Positions 10,478 through 22,319 of a stretch of DNA of 64,000 bases are shown one piece after another. The stretch spans positions 1-64,000 of the forward strand of contig WHUX01000182.1 of assembly GCA_015179025.1 (NCBI GenBank). Direction: 5' to 3'. Under the pieces are notes generated by a model. It searched no databases. It was given only the letters and a program-made list of their open reading frames with translations, and was not told the DNA's origin. The first letter of the stretch is position 1. The number at the start of each line of letters is the position of its first letter. Source of the DNA: Terfezia claveryi. Lineage: Eukaryota > Ascomycota > Pezizomycetes > Pezizales > Pezizaceae. Made by a program: the position numbers and the translations under genes.

Positions 10478-12800
10478 TCAACTCCCAACGGCTTTTTTCG
10501 TAATCAGTCCAGTCCTTGCTGTAGGAACGGGTGACTGCACGGGTGATACTGGAGACATGAACGATGAACTCACTTGGATTTGTTGCTGCTGTAGCTCTGG
10601 AGTCGCAGACGAGCGGGATGAATTATTCATATCCACGCCTTCGGGATGTCCCTGCTCATGGTCAAGCTTTGCAGGCGCATAAAAACCAGTTCCACCTAAC
10701 TCCTGGGGCTCGTATGCTTGAAGCTCTTGCGGTGGCATATATGGCCCACGCGGAGCGTTGTATGGCGAATCATAATACGGTGGGGCTCCACTGGAGCCAT
10801 TTCCACCTAGTTCAGGTAGTGCCGGTTGTGTTCCCTGCGTACTGACACCCTTGCGCTTCCACCAGAAAAACAATCCAAGGAGAAGGCCAAGACCGGCAAG
10901 TCCACCAACGACACCTCCTACAATGGGTCCAGTGTTGCTTTTTGACTCGTTTGTATTTCCCCCATTCGGGTTTTGCCCATCGTTAGATCCCGTTTGATAA
11001 GGCAGGGAATTTGTTGCCGTTATGTTGGTGACTGAATTAGTTGATTCATCCGGAGGCAACTGATTTCGAGTCCGAAAAATTGAGCCCAGTACTTCGTTGT
11101 CCCATCCAGCTTTTGGCTGCTGAAGTTGGGCATTTCCCTGTTCATCTCCTCCAATGAGGTTGACTATCGCAGACGGCACTTTGGAGCCCTTATTGTCTGG
11201 ATCGAACTCGTCTTTGAACGTCCAATCATACGTGTCGAAAACATGGACAGCAGTACCCATGTTACATTTTAGAAACCACTTATCATTCTCATTTGCAGAG
11301 GTGCTGACATTCACCTCCCCAGGGACAATGATAAATTGTCGATCCTCGTAGAGTGCACCTATATATCACCGTCAGCCGCCAGAGAATTCATCGGAGGAGG
11401 GCTAGGGAGGAATGGATTATGCGACCACGATAGGTAAACGTACATGCCATATCCCCAATACCCCACTGATTCGGGTAGTCCTTGAGATCAATCTTTGTCC
11501 AGATAAACGCCGGAACTGAAAGGACATACATGTCCAAAATACGGACATCCCTTGTTGTTGCCCCGGAAAACATGTAAATTTGGTAGGAGGACAAATCTGG
11601 AGCTGGAACAAGCACCGAGCATGAGCGGGTCCTAACACTAGGGATATCGCCTGTAGCCTTCTGTTGCATCCACTTTGAAGTAGCTATATCATACAGCCAC
11701 ATTTCATCCATAGGTCGCTAAGTGCGAATCGCGTGGAACAATGTTAGTAAAACGCAAATTTGGCGCATTGATATGAATTTCGATGAAGTTCAAAGGTAGC
11801 ATAGGCGATAGGCTTACATATGCTTCCAAGTTGTTGTTTTTCGATTTGCCAGCCAAAGCAATCAATACTCCTTCGTCTCCAACCCTATCCAAACTGTACA
11901 ACACCACATTGTTCGTAGCGCCTATCTCATCAGGGAGCTCGGAAGTGTTGAATTTATTCGTCCTAAAGTCATATGCCGATAAAGTAGTTTGCCAAGCGTC
12001 ATTATGGACAAGCTGAGCAAGAAATTTTTTATCGGTGCCCCCGTATTGTTTCTCCACTACTGGAAATCCACCAAGAGTGTAACCAACTTTGTTACGCTTC
12101 GACTGCGTATATCCAATATCACTCAAACGGTTTATGTCAGAGGAAAGGGCAATAGACGTCCAGTTAGAAGCTGCTGGATCGTATACATGAATACGTGTTG
12201 GGGGCAATTGGTATGTGTATGTAGTCGTACCATCTGAGGATTGCTCTGGTGTAAAATAAGGTTCCACGATGCGATATCCTCCGGGCGGTCCTTGGTAAAT
12301 GTTGGACATCCATCCACCCAAGGTATAAAACTTGCCATCCCCCAGATTCCATAAAGTTCCTTGTGCACCATTATAGTGTTTATTCCAATCATCTGGCTTA
12401 GGGTTTGCTGTCCATGGAGGGTTCGAGGTATTGAATTTGGCTGACAGATCGAGTTCCCATAAATGTTTGTCTAAACCAGTCAGAATCTGAGTGGCAAATG
12501 CAAAATCAATTGCAAGTACTCACTCTGCCACCGGAACACATTTGAACTACGGTATGGGACATCGATTCCATTCTGATAGTTTTGTTGATCCATCTGCTCC
12601 CCTCCATCAACAAACATTCTGTCCCCCACAACAGTCCCCCGCCCAAATCGTAGATTGCACGTCGTCTTGACTGGATTCCATACAGTCGTGCCTTGTCCAT
12701 TTGCCGAGCCCAGAAGGCTGACAATTAGTGTCGCGGTCGACGCTGATAGTACAAATTTTGTCTTCCGCCGTAGACTGCCCTTGGAGGTTTGTCGTGCCAT
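10478..12800 (-). CDS. Secreted/single-pass membrane kelch-type beta-propeller protein
   Basis: Predicted join 12800-12524, 12470-11818, 11717-11444, 11358-10478, giving 694 aa. Phases agree at every junction. Introns of 53, 100 and 85 nt have GT/AG ends; intron 1 carries CTGAC ten bases before its acceptor. The product starts with a signal peptide (hydrophobic core about residues 17-34, likely cleavage after SANG at 35). Next comes a kelch/galactose-oxidase-like propeller to about residue 480, with GGW, TLGGFP, MWLYDIA and MFSGA blade motifs. A Thr/Asn/Gly-rich stalk (about 500-545) leads to one Gly-rich membrane helix (about 547-568), a WWKRKG stop-transfer, and a cytosolic Pro/Tyr/Gln-rich tail. 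The layout suggests a cell-surface protein with an extracellular propeller. No enzymatic activity can be assigned: the copper ligands of galactose oxidase were not found. No lesions were seen. A transcription-factor or LTR origin is unlikely. Confidence 0.85.
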
Positions 12801-15396
12801 TTTTTCCTTAAATATTCAAGGTGAAATTTATCAGTTTCAGAATGATAAAAAACCCCGTGATTTTGATATATGCCGTGGAGAGGCGCGGACAAAAACGACA
12901 GACGCAAGACTAAAAACTTAATGGTGGGGAAAATAGAAACGAAGGAAGGAATGCGAGTACTGTTTTGAGAACTTGGTGGTGCTGACCCTGGGGTTAATAT
13001 TGCTGCGTGGGATTTGCATTGCTTATTGCAGATCCCAAACAAGGTACCCGGACTGTTGTACCTAACCCTTCTGGTACCGATCTTGTGCCGAGTTTATTCG
13101 CTAGCGTGTGAGGTGATTACACTACCACACCAGCTTCGAAATCTTTAGTTTGGAAGCAGTGAGAGAACGAGAAGCCTGTGTTCAGGCTCCACTGTAGGGA
13201 TATCTAATCTGGTTAGATATATCTGGCACGGATTTGATTAAGCAGCAGATGTGCAGAAGATAGTAGAGTTGATGCCTGAGCTTTTACTACTCTTTGAGGC
13301 TAGCGTACGTTCAAATTTTCAATGTCGGGATATTAAATATTAATTAGATAGTGCTGACATTTGTTTGTCCCCTTCAGCAGTGACACCCCATGTACTTGGG
13401 GTATCAATCTTAATTATGGTACCGTTGCACCTAACAACGTGCGCCGACAGAAATCTGGTTGGTAGCCTCTAGGCTTAAGCGAGGCTCTTATGTGGTATGT
13501 TACCAGACTATTATGTGGAGCTGCAAGGTTTTCAATTGGTTCGATCCGTGCCACAACCGCGCATTAGCAAGCGGAAACTGACTAAAACTTACACAAGCAT
13601 TTTCGTGAGATTATATTTATCACAGATGTGCCAGCTATATAGATGAGCTGTACCCGGCACTCTTTGCACCCATTGTTCACGAGAGTGCGGACGTTAGATG
13701 ATCCTGCATCGCCAATCACGCCACTATTACCGGTACCAGAGCATATGGTTGGTGGCTTAGCATTTGTTAAGCCTCAGTTGCAGAACGGGGCAGCAGATCT
13801 GCTGTGTACGAGTTAGAACTGGTGATAAGTTTGTATCTTGGTATCAGGATAATAATAGAGCATAATACCGGTAGAGGGCATGTGTGTGCATGCATCAATC
13901 TGAAAATAGGATTGGGAGATAAAATGTTGCTGTTGGGTGCACGGATGGGTATCTTGGTATCTGCCAAATTCTTCCTTACTTTATTGTTTCATGGTGCGAC
14001 ACTATAGGGCGGGAGTACCGGTACGCACATCTTTGTTCTCCACGCTCAAACTTCCTCCGAGTCTCGAACTGCTGATCCTGGTACATTATGTACCGATATG
14101 ACATAAGCTTAATCTATCCAAAAGCAATGGACTTGAACCCAGTGCTGAAATTGGCTATATAAATTAGAAACAGCGCCTCTCATAAGTGCCCTCCAAGATG
14201 ACAAGCATTATTGATCTCCAACCACACCAGTCTCTTAGCGTGCCAAGCCACAAATAGGGGGGAATGCAGTTTCCAATCATCAAGTCAACTGAATTTTTGT
14301 GGACTGGCTACCTATCTCTGCGAGAGGCGGTGCCGCACTTCGGAAATACCGGTAAGCTCTCAATGGTTTTCCAATCGGAGGTCAGTTACGCCAAAACTGG
14401 AGCTTGGCAACAGTTCAGGGGACTACATACCGGTACGTCTTTGCAGCATGGTACTCCTTGTCAGTGAGAAGTTGTTGATGAGTGATCAACGAAAATCAGT
14501 TCAATGATACGCCACGCTGCCGGTAACTGTTCTCGTGCCTATACCGATCTATTTGATAGGTAGTTAGCTTAAATCGTACACCCAACTTCTTTCAGGCCAC
14601 AGGGAAGCTTAGTTTAACGAATGAGGTAAGTACTTAAATATGTACCTAGTTACCAGTACGTTATAAGCCACAATATAACATTCTACTTCTAACGTGTTCC
14701 TACGTACCTTCAGCTCTGAAGCGAGACCATGTTGATATATATCACCTGCCTATACTGGTTCCGAGGTACCATCTATCCAGAAGCAATAATTTAAAAGCCA
14801 GGTACTATGAACCTAGTAATTATTCCCCGCGTGAACATCCATATTGGGAGCAGAATCCCCGATTTGGCCTTCTAAGGAGAATTATATAGCTATATGTACA
14901 TCTACGATATATAGAGGGTACCAGTGATAAGTTGATACTTTGGTATACTGCAATGCTCCTACCAGCACACGAGCTCACCTTCTCTAGTAATTGTCTCCCC
15001 TCTGGCTCGTTCTATAAGAACGTTACTTTCATACAAAAATCAGTTCTGTTGATAGAGATGAGGTGAATATTCATCGACAGCACGCCCGAGGAAGGAACTT
15101 CGATGCGAAGGGACTAGGCCCTGCCTTGCCATGGCCTTTAAGCTATATGGGAGTACCAGTACTCCGTTTGATCTTTTCGTATGCATGTAAGATTGCAATT
15201 AATTGATGCATTCGGTTAGCTGAAGTCTTACTGCTTTCACCCTTACTAGCCCCAGGAAGCATTTGGACTTCCTCATTTCTCCATGGCTTTTTCTTCGCGT
15301 ATAAGGTCGCACGAGATCGATCTCGACCTGGATACATTAATATTCAGTACCTGCGTGATATGGAAGGGAGTTGGGAAGTAGCAATGGTAGGAATCT
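12801..15396. other. Upstream and gene-poor region with clustered TACCGGTA palindromes
   Basis: The first few hundred bases are the likely promoter and 5' UTR of the kelch gene. No coding region is recognised from there to 15.4 kb. The octamer TACCGGTA occurs five times between about 13.73 and 14.44 kb, together with many GGTACC/GTACCAGTAC variants. Confidence 0.55.
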
Positions 15397-15648
15397 ACGA
15401 GGGTCTGATCGAGACTAGTAGGAATACTTGCCTAGAAGGAAATGTGTCGTCAAGCGTTGAGACATGGATGACCGAAAGGGAAAGAGATGGTGGAACAGGA
15501 CAGATATAAGCGGCCGGACCGCACTCATGTAAATTTTCCTTAGAGCACTAGGACCATAGAACAAGAAGTCTATAGCGCACCTCAGATACGATTAGACGAA
15601 TTCTCTCTTCTCTACCAAGATTCCTCACCTCATAACCTCGTAAGTACA
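15397..15648 (+). repeat. LTR-like repeat (solo, copy 2)
   Basis: It shares GATATAAGCGG, the block after it, and the ending CATAACCTCGTAAGTACA with the repeat at 490-714. The beginning (TACGAGGGTCTGATCGAGAC) also occurs at about 3490, indicating a further fragment there. The sequence after the TACA end is not primer-binding-site-like, so this is a solo copy. Confidence 0.5.
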
Positions 15649-15849
15649 TACTCCAGAGATTGCTGAGAACCTGAATAAGAACTAGCAATCTATGGTATCA
15701 ACTTGAGTATACATATACTTGACCGGCCTAAGCTCACAGGCCGAAAGAGAAATTTGATGTACTTGGGTTTTTGATTACAACCTCGAGATTAATTGCCAAG
15801 ATTTCTGTGACCCGATCTCTCCCCCGCTATAGATTACGAGAGCTTATCT

Positions 15850-15890
15850 GATTCTTCGCCCGGCATTCGGGCCTGAACCACTCGGCCATT
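15850..15890 (-). other. tRNA-like A-box (possible SINE or tRNA relic)
   Basis: On the minus strand, 15889-15871 reads AATGGCCGAGTGGTTCAGG, an almost perfect Pol III A-box/D-arm of a class II (Leu/Ser) tRNA. No matching acceptor stem or clean B-box follows within tRNA distance, so it is not an intact tRNA gene. Confidence 0.35.
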
Positions 15891-15899
15891 TATTAGCGC

Positions 15900-17050
15900 C
15901 GTTATGAGTACAACTGTTTTCGAGATATTTCACGTTCCTATATATATATACCGGTATACTCTGTACATGCATATGTATTAATGAGTGTCGATATCGTGAG
16001 CTATACATAAAATTCGAGGCAATCAACAACGGCTTGAGCTATTCTAGGAGATAGCCTACTATATCTATATATCGAGGCATGCAGGCACTTCGTCATGGGG
16101 AGAGCTACTGGTACACCAAGTTACAGAGCTCAGGGTAACAGGGTGCAACTTGTGTACATTTCGGGGACCACCCCAGGACTGAACTTCTTGCACAGATTTG
16201 TTGCACAAATAAAACTCTAGCAACTGCCGGGCAAATTAGGCGATTCAAAGGCCAGCAATATACTCGAGCATTCCCTCCCACCAGAAATTTACCTAAATCC
16301 TCTCATTTTGTTGACAAAAATATCTATGGTCAGGATCTCAGGAACTGCAGGTATTTGCTTTCTTGAGTCTGAACTTCCGCTAGTGAAATAGCCCAGTTTC
16401 AGCTTAGTTATATAAATATGCCACTGTAGGACCAAGATTCAGTTAAGGGTAATACCAAAAATCAGGCGAAGTTCCTATCTGAGTTGCATCATATGCAATT
16501 TTGCTACTCAATGAGAATGAATGCTTGTGGGATAATAGTGGGCGATTGTGGAATGCTTGAATGACTGAATAAAGCAGGTGGTACTGCCCCTTCTGTATAT
16601 AGGAAATGATTCTGGTATATTGCCCAAGTCCCCTGAGATACTGTTGCAAGGCTAGAAGCATTTCTGTTTCTTAGGCCTATAGCAAGCTCTCTCAACCTTC
16701 ACTAGGAAGGGTTGGAGAGAGTGAATTTGAAATGAGCTAAATAAGTATTAAGCGAGCTTTAAAAAATCTTAGCCCACTGCCAGGAGATGAAAGTTCAGGT
16801 AAACCCCATGGCCCAGGTCAGAAGTTGATGGCTGTTAAGTTGAACTATCCTTCTGACCCAGCTAAGCTTCCAAGAGGGTGTGTGATTCTATAGAGGTAAC
16901 AAGCTTATCTGAACAACATAGCTAAGGCACCCATGACAGGCAGATATATGAATAGACCAGCAGAGGAGGCAATTTCCAGTTAGATACTCAGAGCTCACAT
17001 TAGTAAAATTGCCGCACAACAGCAAGACTGTCTGAACCCTATGGCACATA
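15900..17050. other. No gene recognised
   Basis: AT-rich sequence with short chance ORFs. It contains one isolated TACCGGTA near 15.95 kb and nothing else I can support. Confidence 0.5.
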
Positions 17051-18203
17051 TATATGTTCTGGTCCGTTCCGGGATTCCAGGCCATACCGGTATGGACCGG
17101 GCCGTTGCGAGATTGCGAGATTACCCAGGCCGTTCCGGGATGGCATAAATATTCATATCTTCTTATATTTCCTTACGCATTTGGCCTAACCAACGTAAAT
17201 CATTTGATGCTATATTCCTAGATTCATGTCTACCTCCTCTACCCTCTACGCAGTCACCATCCCATTCCAAACTCCAACACAAATGGTCTCCCAGCATAGC
17301 CGCGCTTGTTCTTGTAGTTCACCTGCATTATATGCATTTTGAAATAATCCATTTTATTCTCACGATTATCTAATAAGGCTATCTAACACGCTGCGCCCCA
17401 AAACCCCCATCTGTACCAGCCTTCACATCCGCGTCCCTAGAATCCTAGATTCGCCGTCCATATGAGCCTGCAATTCACTGTCCATATTAGCCTGGATATC
17501 CGCTAGAATTGAGCAAGCAAATCAGCCTAGAATCGAGCGAGCAAATCAGCCTAGAATTGAGAGAGGAAATCAGCAGAGAATTGAGCAAGGAAATCACCAC
17601 TGGCATAGAATCGATCGAGGAAATCAGCCTAGAATCGAGCGAGCAAATCAGCATACAAGGTAACTGAGGTTGACGACGATGTGGTCACCCTGATTTGGCA
17701 ACGATCACTACTCGGGCAAAGATCATAGTCGTATTAAAGGTTATAGAAAAAAAGGAGTCTCGATCCCTGGAGCGGTCGCTAAGAAAGACACTTATGTCAA
17801 AAGGCAAAACGAGTTACCCCAGTTCACTATACTCCGAGCGCCATCACACTACTTCTTAGGTCGCCACATAATAACCTTCATTTCGGGTATACCTCTACTG
17901 AGTATTTTCTACGATAGGTCATTTTATGTTATCTCCGGTGTTCTTTGACCAAATGTTGCTACAAAATTACCTTCATATCGGATATGTCCCTATTTAGTAA
18001 TTTTAATGTCGCTGTGGCCGCTGTGGCCGCTGTGATTGTGGTAAATCCTTGTTGCTATCCGTGACATTGAACAATTTAATCCCGTAACGGCCTGGTCCGT
18101 TGCGATATCCAGCCATACCGTAACGGCCTGGTCCGTTGCGATATCCAGTCCATACCGGGCCATACCGGTATGGACCGGATCCCGGAACGGACCAGAACAT
18201 ATA
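17051..18203. repeat. Inverted pair of CCATACCGGTATGG-containing repeats
   Basis: The segment 17051-17100 (GTTCTGGTCCGTTCCGGGAT, then CCATACCGGTATGGACCGG) recurs inverted at about 18160-18203. Each copy contains the perfect 14-bp palindrome CCATACCGGTATGG. A direct repeat GTAACGGCCTGGTCCGTTGCG lies at about 18083 and 18120. The 1.1 kb between the arms has no transposase. It may be a non-autonomous element or two separate insertions. Confidence 0.5.
17507..17655 (+). repeat. 24-bp tandem repeat, in-frame octapeptide
   Basis: About five and a half copies of a 24-bp unit (AAATCAGCCTAGAATCGAGC core), one with a 6-bp insertion. The unit length is a multiple of three and one frame stays open as ANQPRIER-type octapeptides. 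No larger ORF encloses it. Confidence 0.6.
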
Positions 18204-18209
18204 CACATT

Positions 18210-19810
18210 ACATTGGACATGCCCAGCACACTCTACAATACCACCCCCCTTTGCATGGCTCATCTATACTCCGTTCCTTCTGCATCTTCACAACTCCGCG
18301 TTTCTGTCCTTCCCCAAAAGGTGTGGGAGCTCTATATGACTCATAGGTATTTGAAATAGCACCTCGAGTTCCCAACCACAGGCGCCGGAACCGCCAAACC
18401 ACTAGTAGACTCCAGTCCATCCACCGTACTACCACATCCACCAATATTCTTGTCCATAACTGAACTGTGCGTTGAGTAGATTAGATTTCTATATTCTGGA
18501 TCCACTCTGCCATACAAGATCAGGGGTAATATAATCTCGTCTTTCCGCAGTTCGATTACAAACCGCTGTTTGTATAGCCATTTTCGGGGGACGGGGAACG
18601 GCGGAAAGCGACGATGTGCTAGCAGTAGAGAGAAGACTACTATAAAAGTATATATGGTGCTTCAAAGTCGGCCACTTCATCAGTTATCCTGTTCTCTAGT
18701 TGCTTACCCTCAGGCCCAGGGTTTTGGGGGTCATACGCTAATCCTACTGAAATGCCGAATGCCGCTCTCATAATCTACAGTCTCTCCTCTGGGTCCCAGT
18801 TCCATTACAACTTGTTCCTGTATAGTACCGCAGTGGTATAGCAACCGCAATCATGGCACAAACATGGACCGTATCAATCAAATTATTGAAGTCTGCGACG
18901 ACCCAGGCATGTTAACGTTGTAGAAAGGGAGAGGAATGAGCATCTAGAGGAAACGACTGAAAAAACGAAAACTGCAAGCAGCAATAATATATTAAAGTTT
19001 TGGTTGCCCAATTTGGTAGAGGCCCAATATTTCTTATGGACAATATTGGGTAATCAATTGTTGCTCAGAGCAGTAACAAAATATATTACGTATTCAGAGT
19101 AATTGCTCAACACCGTTCATGGCTGACCATATGGGGCAGCATATATGCATGATACTCTTTAACGCTGTGTAACACGTCTCGTGACGGTAGATTGTATATC
19201 TAACATCTATTGATGTATAGTTCTAGGTCGTAAAGAGCCGAAAAATTTCAATCATTTCCGCAATTCCCCTTTATTCACAACATGGTACGACAAGCACTAA
19301 TTCCCAAAACAACTTGAAGGGAGCTTACCCCCTATCAACGAGCTCAAGTCTCTGGCCTCCGACTAAGTGAGACATCATAGGGCAAAAGAAAATCTTCGGA
19401 GGATAATCTTAAGTGTCATTACGGCACTGATTTTATCCGTCTCTACTTTGAAGCAGCGGGTACGGGGAAGAAGTGGATTGCAGCAGAACGACCACTCTTG
19501 CAGGCAGAGCATATGAAAGCACGACTTGAGTGCGCCCTGACGCATCGGCATTCACGGTTGAACAAGGGGGGAAGGTAGTATGGAGTGATGTGTGCTTTGT
19601 GAGTCGAGTCTCTGAGATATTCCGAATACTGGGCCGAAATTGGGATACAGATATGATACATGAGAAAAGAAGTGGTTAAGGCATTAGCCAGATGGTCAGG
19701 GCTACTTTTGCTGCTTCAGCAGCCTCCCCACTCACAGTAATAAATGGGGATCCTGAGGAATAGAAGAAAATGGTCATAGGAGAGGTCTACTGGGCTACAG
19801 ATACCATAAC
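18210..19810. other. No gene recognised
   Basis: Short overlapping ORFs on both strands only, without intron or family support. Confidence 0.5.
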
Positions 19811-19819
19811 TTAAGTATA

Positions 19820-20085
19820 CCCTCTTGAAAGCTTGGTTCCAGGAACAAGGCTAACCATTATGAAATGGCCAGCGTATTCACCGAATTGCATCCGATTGAG
19901 TATTTTGGGTGTGCTCAAAGAACGCTTCGTCAGCGCCACCCGGCACTTCTGCGCATGGGTGAGAGTATTGAATAGGTAAAAAAGCTTTTGCACTCGCCAG
20001 CTGTTGGGAGTGTTTAGAAGAAGAGGTATTTGACCAGGTCATTGAGAGCATGAAGGCTGTTATTAAGGCAAAAGATGGTATACCA
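19820..20085 (+). pseudogene. Tc1/mariner transposase C-terminal relic
   Basis: The plus strand reads KWPAYSPN in one frame, then HPIEYFG and RTLRQRHPALLRMGESIE in another, then EEVFDQVIESMKAVIKAK. This is the order of the Tc1/mariner DDE C-terminus (WPAYSPDLNPIEH-type block, then the terminal helix). Frame changes and stops make it non-functional. No terminal inverted repeats were found nearby. Confidence 0.65.
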
Positions 20086-20531
20086 CATATTAGATACCTA
20101 TATAAGAGATTTTATTATCCTGTACCTATATGATACCCATGCCAAGTTCTGCGTTTAATTCCATGGCCTTCGGTGCCCTGGTTGTTGTGTTGCGGACCAA
20201 TATCAATCATCACTTAAGAAAAAATTCTGACGAATTTGGTTGCCGTGCTAACAGTTATGGCCGCTGACTATAGATGTGAGTGCATCCAAGCATTAGATTT
20301 GGACAGTTACTCAATTGGCAGCGGGACACACGCTCAACAAAAATGAAAATATATAATTCAAAACCGAAGATCCAACTAAAAATTGCATTCCAGGCGGATT
20401 ATGAGAAAACATATGTAGGATGTCTAGCTATCAATATTATATGAGCAAATGAGATCCTGTCGGAAAAATTTGCGTTCATCTGATGTACCTATTACGAACA
20501 TCCCTTTCAGCATTTGCAACAATCTCCATAA
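20086..20531. other. No gene recognised; 3' flank of a minus-strand gene
   Basis: AT-rich non-coding sequence downstream of the hypothetical gene that ends at 20532. Confidence 0.4.
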
Positions 20532-21182
20532 TCACATAAGCGCATTAATTTCTGACAAGATCGCCGCCACATCACCAGACTTCGAACGGCTTTGAATGAT
20601 ATCGTATGGTGTCGCGGAGTCTCTCGGATGACAAAGGCGGAAGCGTTCCATGGGTAGCAAATTGTTTGTTTGCTCTGGTTCTACAAGAATATTGAAGTCC
20701 CGCCGCTGAGTGAGCGAGCACCCTTCCTTGATATTCGCATGTCTGGTGGTTACCACCTGAGAACTTGGTTTGGAGTTGTTCGAGATGGTGGGTTGTCTCT
20801 CGGATCCCCAATGAATATGGGCTTCATTGATACACGTGAATATCGACGTAGAATAGATTGACTCTTGGATTGGCATCAAACGTTGTTCTTGCAATGTAGT
20901 GAATCCAGAGCCATGGGATTGATTCGGAGGGCCTACATTGGGGACCCCGTTTGACCCAAGCATCTGTGATAAAATGATATCTCATCAGTTAGGTTAGTTC
21001 ATCAACCGGACAAGGACACGAACCCGGTTCAGATTTTGAGGCGTAAAATATTCTGAGCGCTCATTACTGGTAGGCTTAGATGTTGTTGAACAAGACGTAT
21101 GAAATGCCACTGTGACCGTTGATGCTGGTGAAGAGGAAGGAGACATCTCAATGTCTATAGAGGTGCTAGGGGATGCAGGCAT
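20532..21182 (-). CDS. Hypothetical Ser/Thr/Pro-rich protein, two exons
   Basis: Predicted join 21182-21024 and 20963-20532, 196 aa. The 60-nt intron has GT/AG ends, a CTAAC branch point and joins two open frames in phase 0. The N-terminal 50 residues are Ser/Thr/Pro-rich (MPASPSTSIDIEMSPSSSPA), the rest is mixed and hydrophilic, with no signal peptide or membrane helix. I do not recognise a family. The evidence for a real gene is that both frames are open to the splice sites. It may be lineage-specific. Confidence 0.5.
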
Positions 21183-22036
21183 GACTTAATTTTGCAATGG
21201 AGTAACTAGACCGACAGTAGTGAATTTGGATTGCGGTAAGACTGAATTTCGTTTCGAGAAGAGGTATATGGAGAGGACTTTCTGGGTTTCTCCTTATACC
21301 GAATCCAAGGCGAATCGAAATGACAATTACTGTTCAATTTAATCGCCTTCGATATATATATATATATACTTAACATTCACAATAAAGGGAAAAGGGCATT
21401 GCACAAGTTTGTACCACTCTAATACTGTACTATGAGAGGGATACATATATCTACATATGCACATAAATAAAAGGGCATCATGGAAGGGCACAAGGCTAAT
21501 GCACAGAAAATCCCCTTGCGGTGAACCGCCACATTTAAGCAATGATGGAGTAACTACCAATACCTAAGGATGCCCCAATGAATTTTTGCACGCTGATGCC
21601 AGCTGCGCACCTTGTAATCCTAAATCTCATAGGCCTCTTGACTGTTTCCGATCGCCGTTTTTTTGGTAAGTTTTCGAGCACGCTACGTACTAGTGCTAGC
21701 CGAAATAAGTTAAAGGATTTTTCAATCGCTATCACAGCTCCTTAGCTTGATGACGCAATGCATGGAACACCTAGCAAGTCTGGCATGAGGCTGTGTACTA
21801 GTCTGGCTAGCTGCGAGGGTAGTGCAACCAGACTAGTTGCGGGCGTAGTCTCGGCACCTATGCGGGCGGCGTCGGGTAGCAGCCGTTATAGGTCTAGCTG
21901 TCCGTCCGGCGTAACAAGTACTTCTCAGCCTTATGTACCGTTTGGTTGCCTGCAGATGGCATCGTGCTGTCTGTGCCTACGGTCACTGAAACTCTGGGAT
22001 CTGCACCTGAGAGGCATCCCATTAAAAGATTTTCGA
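21183..22036. other. No supported gene; inverted motif near 21.8 kb
   Basis: Only chance ORFs. At about 21799-21837 the sequence ACTAGTCTGG...CCAGACTAGT forms an imperfect hairpin related to the TAGTCTGG micro-elements. Confidence 0.4.
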
Positions 22037-22100
22037 TTAACTATCCGTGAAATGCTAAATTGTTCAAAATCCAAAGAAGCAAAAAAAAAATCTAGCACAC
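22037..22100 (+). repeat. 64-bp dispersed repeat, copy 1
   Basis: TAACTATCCGTGAAATGCTA, then AATTGTTC, an A-run and TCTAGCACA. It recurs with few changes at 24258-24322. Not coding; no TIR seen. Confidence 0.6.
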
Positions 22101-22105
22101 TTAGG

Positions 22106-22316
22106 TACCGCATCCACTGGTGTATACCTAACAGTCCTTGTCAGTTTAAAGACAAGGGTCGAGCTTATACAGTAAAGGTGATATCCAAGCACAATGGTAA
22201 CACGCTCACTGAGGTATAACGGTCCCCAGTTTATTGAGAAAGTGCACTAATGCTACCTATGTCTTTAAACAACCAGACTACTGACAAGGATCGTTATACA
22301 CCAGTGGATGCGGTAA
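22106..22316. repeat. Inverted repeat, about 40-bp arms
   Basis: The left arm (22106-22146, TACCGCATCCACTGGTGTAT core then CCTTGTCAGT) is matched by the inverted right arm at about 22276-22316, including a 19-bp perfect inner match. It is a hairpin-forming or MITE-like unit of about 210 bp. Confidence 0.65.
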
Positions 22317-22319
22317 ACC

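Noticed and set aside
13530..13550. GGTTCGATCC resembling a tRNA B-box
   Set aside because: The flanking bases do not pair as a T-stem and no A-box or acceptor stem is at the right distance.
21758..22219. 153-codon plus-strand ORF
   Set aside because: It runs through a dispersed repeat and an inverted-repeat arm, with no family signal; probably chance.
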